Below, in pieces: positions 61,334 to 64,000 of a stretch of DNA of 64,000 nucleotides. Location of the stretch: NCBI GenBank assembly GCA_905182985.1, contig CAJJDN010000122.1, positions 215,535 to 279,534 of the forward strand, given 5' to 3'. The DNA comes from Paramecium sonneborni. Lineage: Eukaryota > Ciliophora > Oligohymenophorea > Peniculida > Parameciidae. The notes beneath the pieces are model-generated. The model was not told the DNA's origin, ran no database searches, and saw nothing but the letters and a program-made list of their open reading frames with translations. Position 1 is the stretch's first letter; the number at the start of each line of letters is the position of its first letter. Both the position numbers and the translations under genes were made by a program.

Positions 61334-62639
61334 ATGCAATTTGTATGCAAAAGAAGGCGTAAACTTTTCAATAGCATTTATAAAATTGGAATAAAAACAA
61401 ATGAGATTATCATATCAGATGTAATTCATTCCATTAATCTAAGAGAACCAACATAGTCAAATATTCAATTCCCTTTTACTCAGATATTGAAGTAAATTGG
61501 AACTTAGATGACAACTAATTAATAGGATTTGAGTTTATCTATAATAAAAAACTCATTTAATTTGAGATGAACTCATTAGATTGTCATGTATTTTAAGACA
61601 TTGTCAAATCATAAATCTTCTTTTCAAACTTATACAAATTTTATAAACCTATTTATGTAATTGGTAAAGGAAGTTATAGTACTGTAATTTTCATATTCAA
61701 TATTTAAGGTCTTGAAAGTAGTAAGTTACCAAAATAAAAATATGTACGCATGTAAGTGTATACAATCAAATAACAACTTTTCTGAACAAGTATTATACTT
61801 TTTGAATTTAGGATATAATGAATGAGATTTATATACATTCTTTAATAAATCATCAAAACATAGTAAAACTTGTGGGAATCTGTAAAACAAAAAGAAATTT
61901 TTATTTATTGATGGAATTACCTAATGGAGATACTTTGAAATAATATTTATATCGAAGAGCTAAATTAAGTGAGGAAGAAATTATTCGAATTTTTAAAGTA
62001 ATAATTATTAATAAAAAAGCAATTATTATAAGCTATTGATTATCTTCACTAAAAAAACATTATACATAGAGACATTAAACCAGAAAACATCATATTATAA
62101 CACTTAGATGATCAAAGTACTAAATTCAATAACAAAAGTACTCATTAAATTAATTGACTTTGGGCTTGCTGCAAATCTTAATGATTCAAATATTGTGTAT
62201 AAGGTTTGTGGAACTAATGGCTATGTTGCTCCAGAAATAATAAATAATGATGGGTCCACTCCATATGATACTAAAAGTGATATTTTCAGTTGTGGAGTAA
62301 TCCTATATTAATTGTAATATTTATTTAATATTATATAGACTCACTCATAAATATTTATTTGAAGGAGAAACTAAATCAGAAATTTATTTAAATAATAAAA
62401 TGTATAATAAAGCTGATTACAATTTCAGAAATATTCATTATTACTTTCACCATTTATTATCTAAAATGCTTGAAGATAAACCATCAAAAAGAATTACTGC
62501 TAAAGAAGCACTCACTATTTTAGAATACATCTCTAAATAAATTGAAGAAATCCCTCCAGATGAAAACATTTAAAGAATCCCTGTCATGGTATCCATCAAA
62601 CATAAATCAGATCCTAATCTTTTAAACTTAGATTTCTGA
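61334..62639 (+). CDS. PH-like domain / Ser-Thr kinase, tandem copy 2 (388 aa)
   Basis: ATG 61334 to TGA 62637 with introns of 23, 25, 22, 22, 22 and 25 nt; 389 codons. Same order as the previous gene: PH-like part ([40 protein letters not shown]), then [70 protein letters not shown] and [11 protein letters not shown]. The intron after the glycine loop and the one before the helix preceding HRD are at the same positions as in copy 1; two others are unique. An in-frame upstream ATG at 61261 exists, but 61334 aligns with the copy-1 start. Confidence 0.88.
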
Positions 62640-63597
62640 TTATTGAAATTTATTATTTCTAAATACTCTATAGTATTCACAGTAAAATGTCAAAAATTGC
62701 TTAGATATATTATTTTTCATTAATTGATATTATATATAATTTTTATAATTATTTAGGAATAAAAAATAACTATTCAAAACCGAAAAAACGCAGTAATTTA
62801 TTTTGTTTTAATTATTCAACATATTTCATTTGTAAAGTTCATTGTTAAATCTTATTATTTAAAATGTATCTTCATACTTTAAATTCAATATATAATTAAT
62901 ATTTATAACTTTACTTTCTAGTATTTATTTTCAACTAAATAATTCCCTATTATACTTAGAAAGTATTTTTATCATCTAGGGTAAATTTCTTTTAATTTTA
63001 CATTTGATCAATCAATTTAATATTGAATGAGAATAATACCAAAGTTTACTAAAATACTCTTTTAACTTGATTATTATTTGAGAACAAATGTAGATTAATG
63101 TTTAGCCAATAATTCTTATAATATCACAAAAATACTTATACAATATTGTGTATAACTTAATTGCAACTTATGTCAAAAATACAAACAAGCTTAATAATTG
63201 AAATAATTTAAATTAATTATACTAATAATGATAATGAGTTATCTGAAAAATCATGTTTTCTATACAAAAGATTGTCAATAAATAAATTAATTTAAGAATA
63301 GAAATTTTTTATTGATTTTAGTTAAGTTTTATATTATTAATATCAACTTGTGTATTTAACAACTAAAAGCATGCTACAAAAAACAATAAGTACGATTTAT
63401 AGTAATTATAAACTTTTGGCAAATGGAGAATTTTTATTTTTTTCACTCTTCTATATTTATTTTAAAATACTTCTTTTAATTCTAGATTTGGTTTTTTAGT
63501 TTACTTATATGCTTTTTCTATATTTTCATTGATTCTATCCAAAATTAGACTATGATTTAATATTAATTAATTGAGTGATTAAAAAACCACAGTTTAT
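62640..63597. other. Convergent intergenic region, about 960 bp
   Basis: Between the kinase stop and the stop of the partial minus gene. Low GC, no frame with coding character on either strand, no RNA gene recognised. Confidence 0.5.
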
Positions 63598-64000
63598 TCA
63601 TTTATAGTTTAATCTAATAGAGTAATAACTTAATCTCAGTTTCATATAAAAATTTTCATATTTTTCTTCTACCATTTAATCTTAAATTAGCTCTTCAAGT
63701 TAGGTTAAATTATCATCTTAAATTTCACTATTATTTTCTTATTATTAAATTAAAAAAACTTCTTAATCTTATTAATTAAAAATATAAACATTACTAAATT
63801 TAGCCAATTTTTTGAAACATAGTAATAAATCTTTTCTGTTAATTTCTCATTTTGATTGCGAGCTCTGATATTTCTTAAGTTAATGCTTTATTAATATTTT
63901 GTGAATTTTCATACTTGTTTGTTCATTCTAAGATTCTAATATTTTTTGATACTTTTCAATCTAATATGTATTCTTTTCATATTCAAGATAAATCTAAGTA
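63598..64000 (-). CDS. Coiled-coil protein, C-terminal part (cut by window end)
   Basis: The 3' end of a minus gene whose start lies beyond 64000; TGA at 63598-63600. Readable exons are YEKNTYQIEKYQKILESQNE and QEISELAIKMRNQQKRF near the right edge, and ENNSEIQDDNLTQLEELIQD with MVEEKYENFYMKLRLSYYS near the stop. They are separated by one or two short introns that I did not fix. Charged, heptad-like; probably a long coiled coil. No family recognised. Confidence 0.55.

Overview
This window is ciliate macronuclear DNA, most likely from Paramecium. Long reading frames appear only when TAA and TAG are read as glutamine and TGA is the only stop; with the standard code every gene here is shredded. 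Genes are interrupted by tiny introns (about 19-34 nt, GT...AG, usually GTA...TAG), the DNA is very AT-rich, and intergenic gaps are often under 100 bp. A trichocyst matrix protein and the ATPase-guanylyl cyclase fusion typical of ciliates and other alveolates fit this. I read frames by eye; where I give a protein length, start, stop and introns together leave a whole number of codons.

Layout. 1-7.2 kb: 3' end of an ABCC transporter, a Ser/Thr kinase, an importin-alpha (minus), a Gln/Glu-rich coiled protein (minus), a ubiquitin-like protein (minus) and a divergent TLC-domain membrane protein. 8-12.2 kb: a C-terminally anchored membrane protein and a second importin-alpha (both minus), confounded by an exact 1112-bp duplication around one N. 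12.8-23.4 kb: a 937-aa RNA ligase/P-loop kinase-like protein (minus), a small basic protein, and the 2480-aa P4-ATPase/guanylyl cyclase. 24.4-30.6 kb: a twin-CX12C small protein, an unresolved minus coding stretch, a basic protein, a TMEM147 homologue, a CCDC112-like coiled coil, a trichocyst matrix protein and a macro-domain protein with a myristoylation signal. 32.4-40.4 kb: a SWI3-type chromatin remodelling subunit, a small basic protein, a GPLGP-repeat protein, phosphatase inhibitor-2, a small protein and IFT70; here a second exact duplication (1186 bp) flanks a 73-N gap. 41-46.3 kb: a small protein, a polytopic membrane protein, poly(A)-binding protein, Sec61 gamma, an Asn/Gln-rich protein. 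46.5-52 kb (minus): a kinase-LRR protein, a secreted protein, the PP2A catalytic subunit and mitochondrial pyruvate carrier 1. 52.4-64 kb: an eIF2alpha-kinase-like protein, a pseudokinase with CDPK architecture, glutathione synthetase, a membrane RING-H2 ligase, two tandem PH-like/kinase paralogues, and the 3' end of a coiled-coil gene.

The genes form no single pathway; this is ordinary dense ciliate gene space. Themes are signalling kinases and phosphatases (including catalytically odd members), cilia (IFT70), secretion (Sec61 gamma, TMEM147, TMP) and nuclear import. The two duplications next to N runs are best explained as scaffolding artefacts. The observations I think most deserve follow-up are a poly(A)-binding protein whose only in-frame AUG appears to be created by splicing, the ATPase-cyclase lacking the dephosphorylation glutamate, the pseudo-CDPK, and the twin-CX12C protein.
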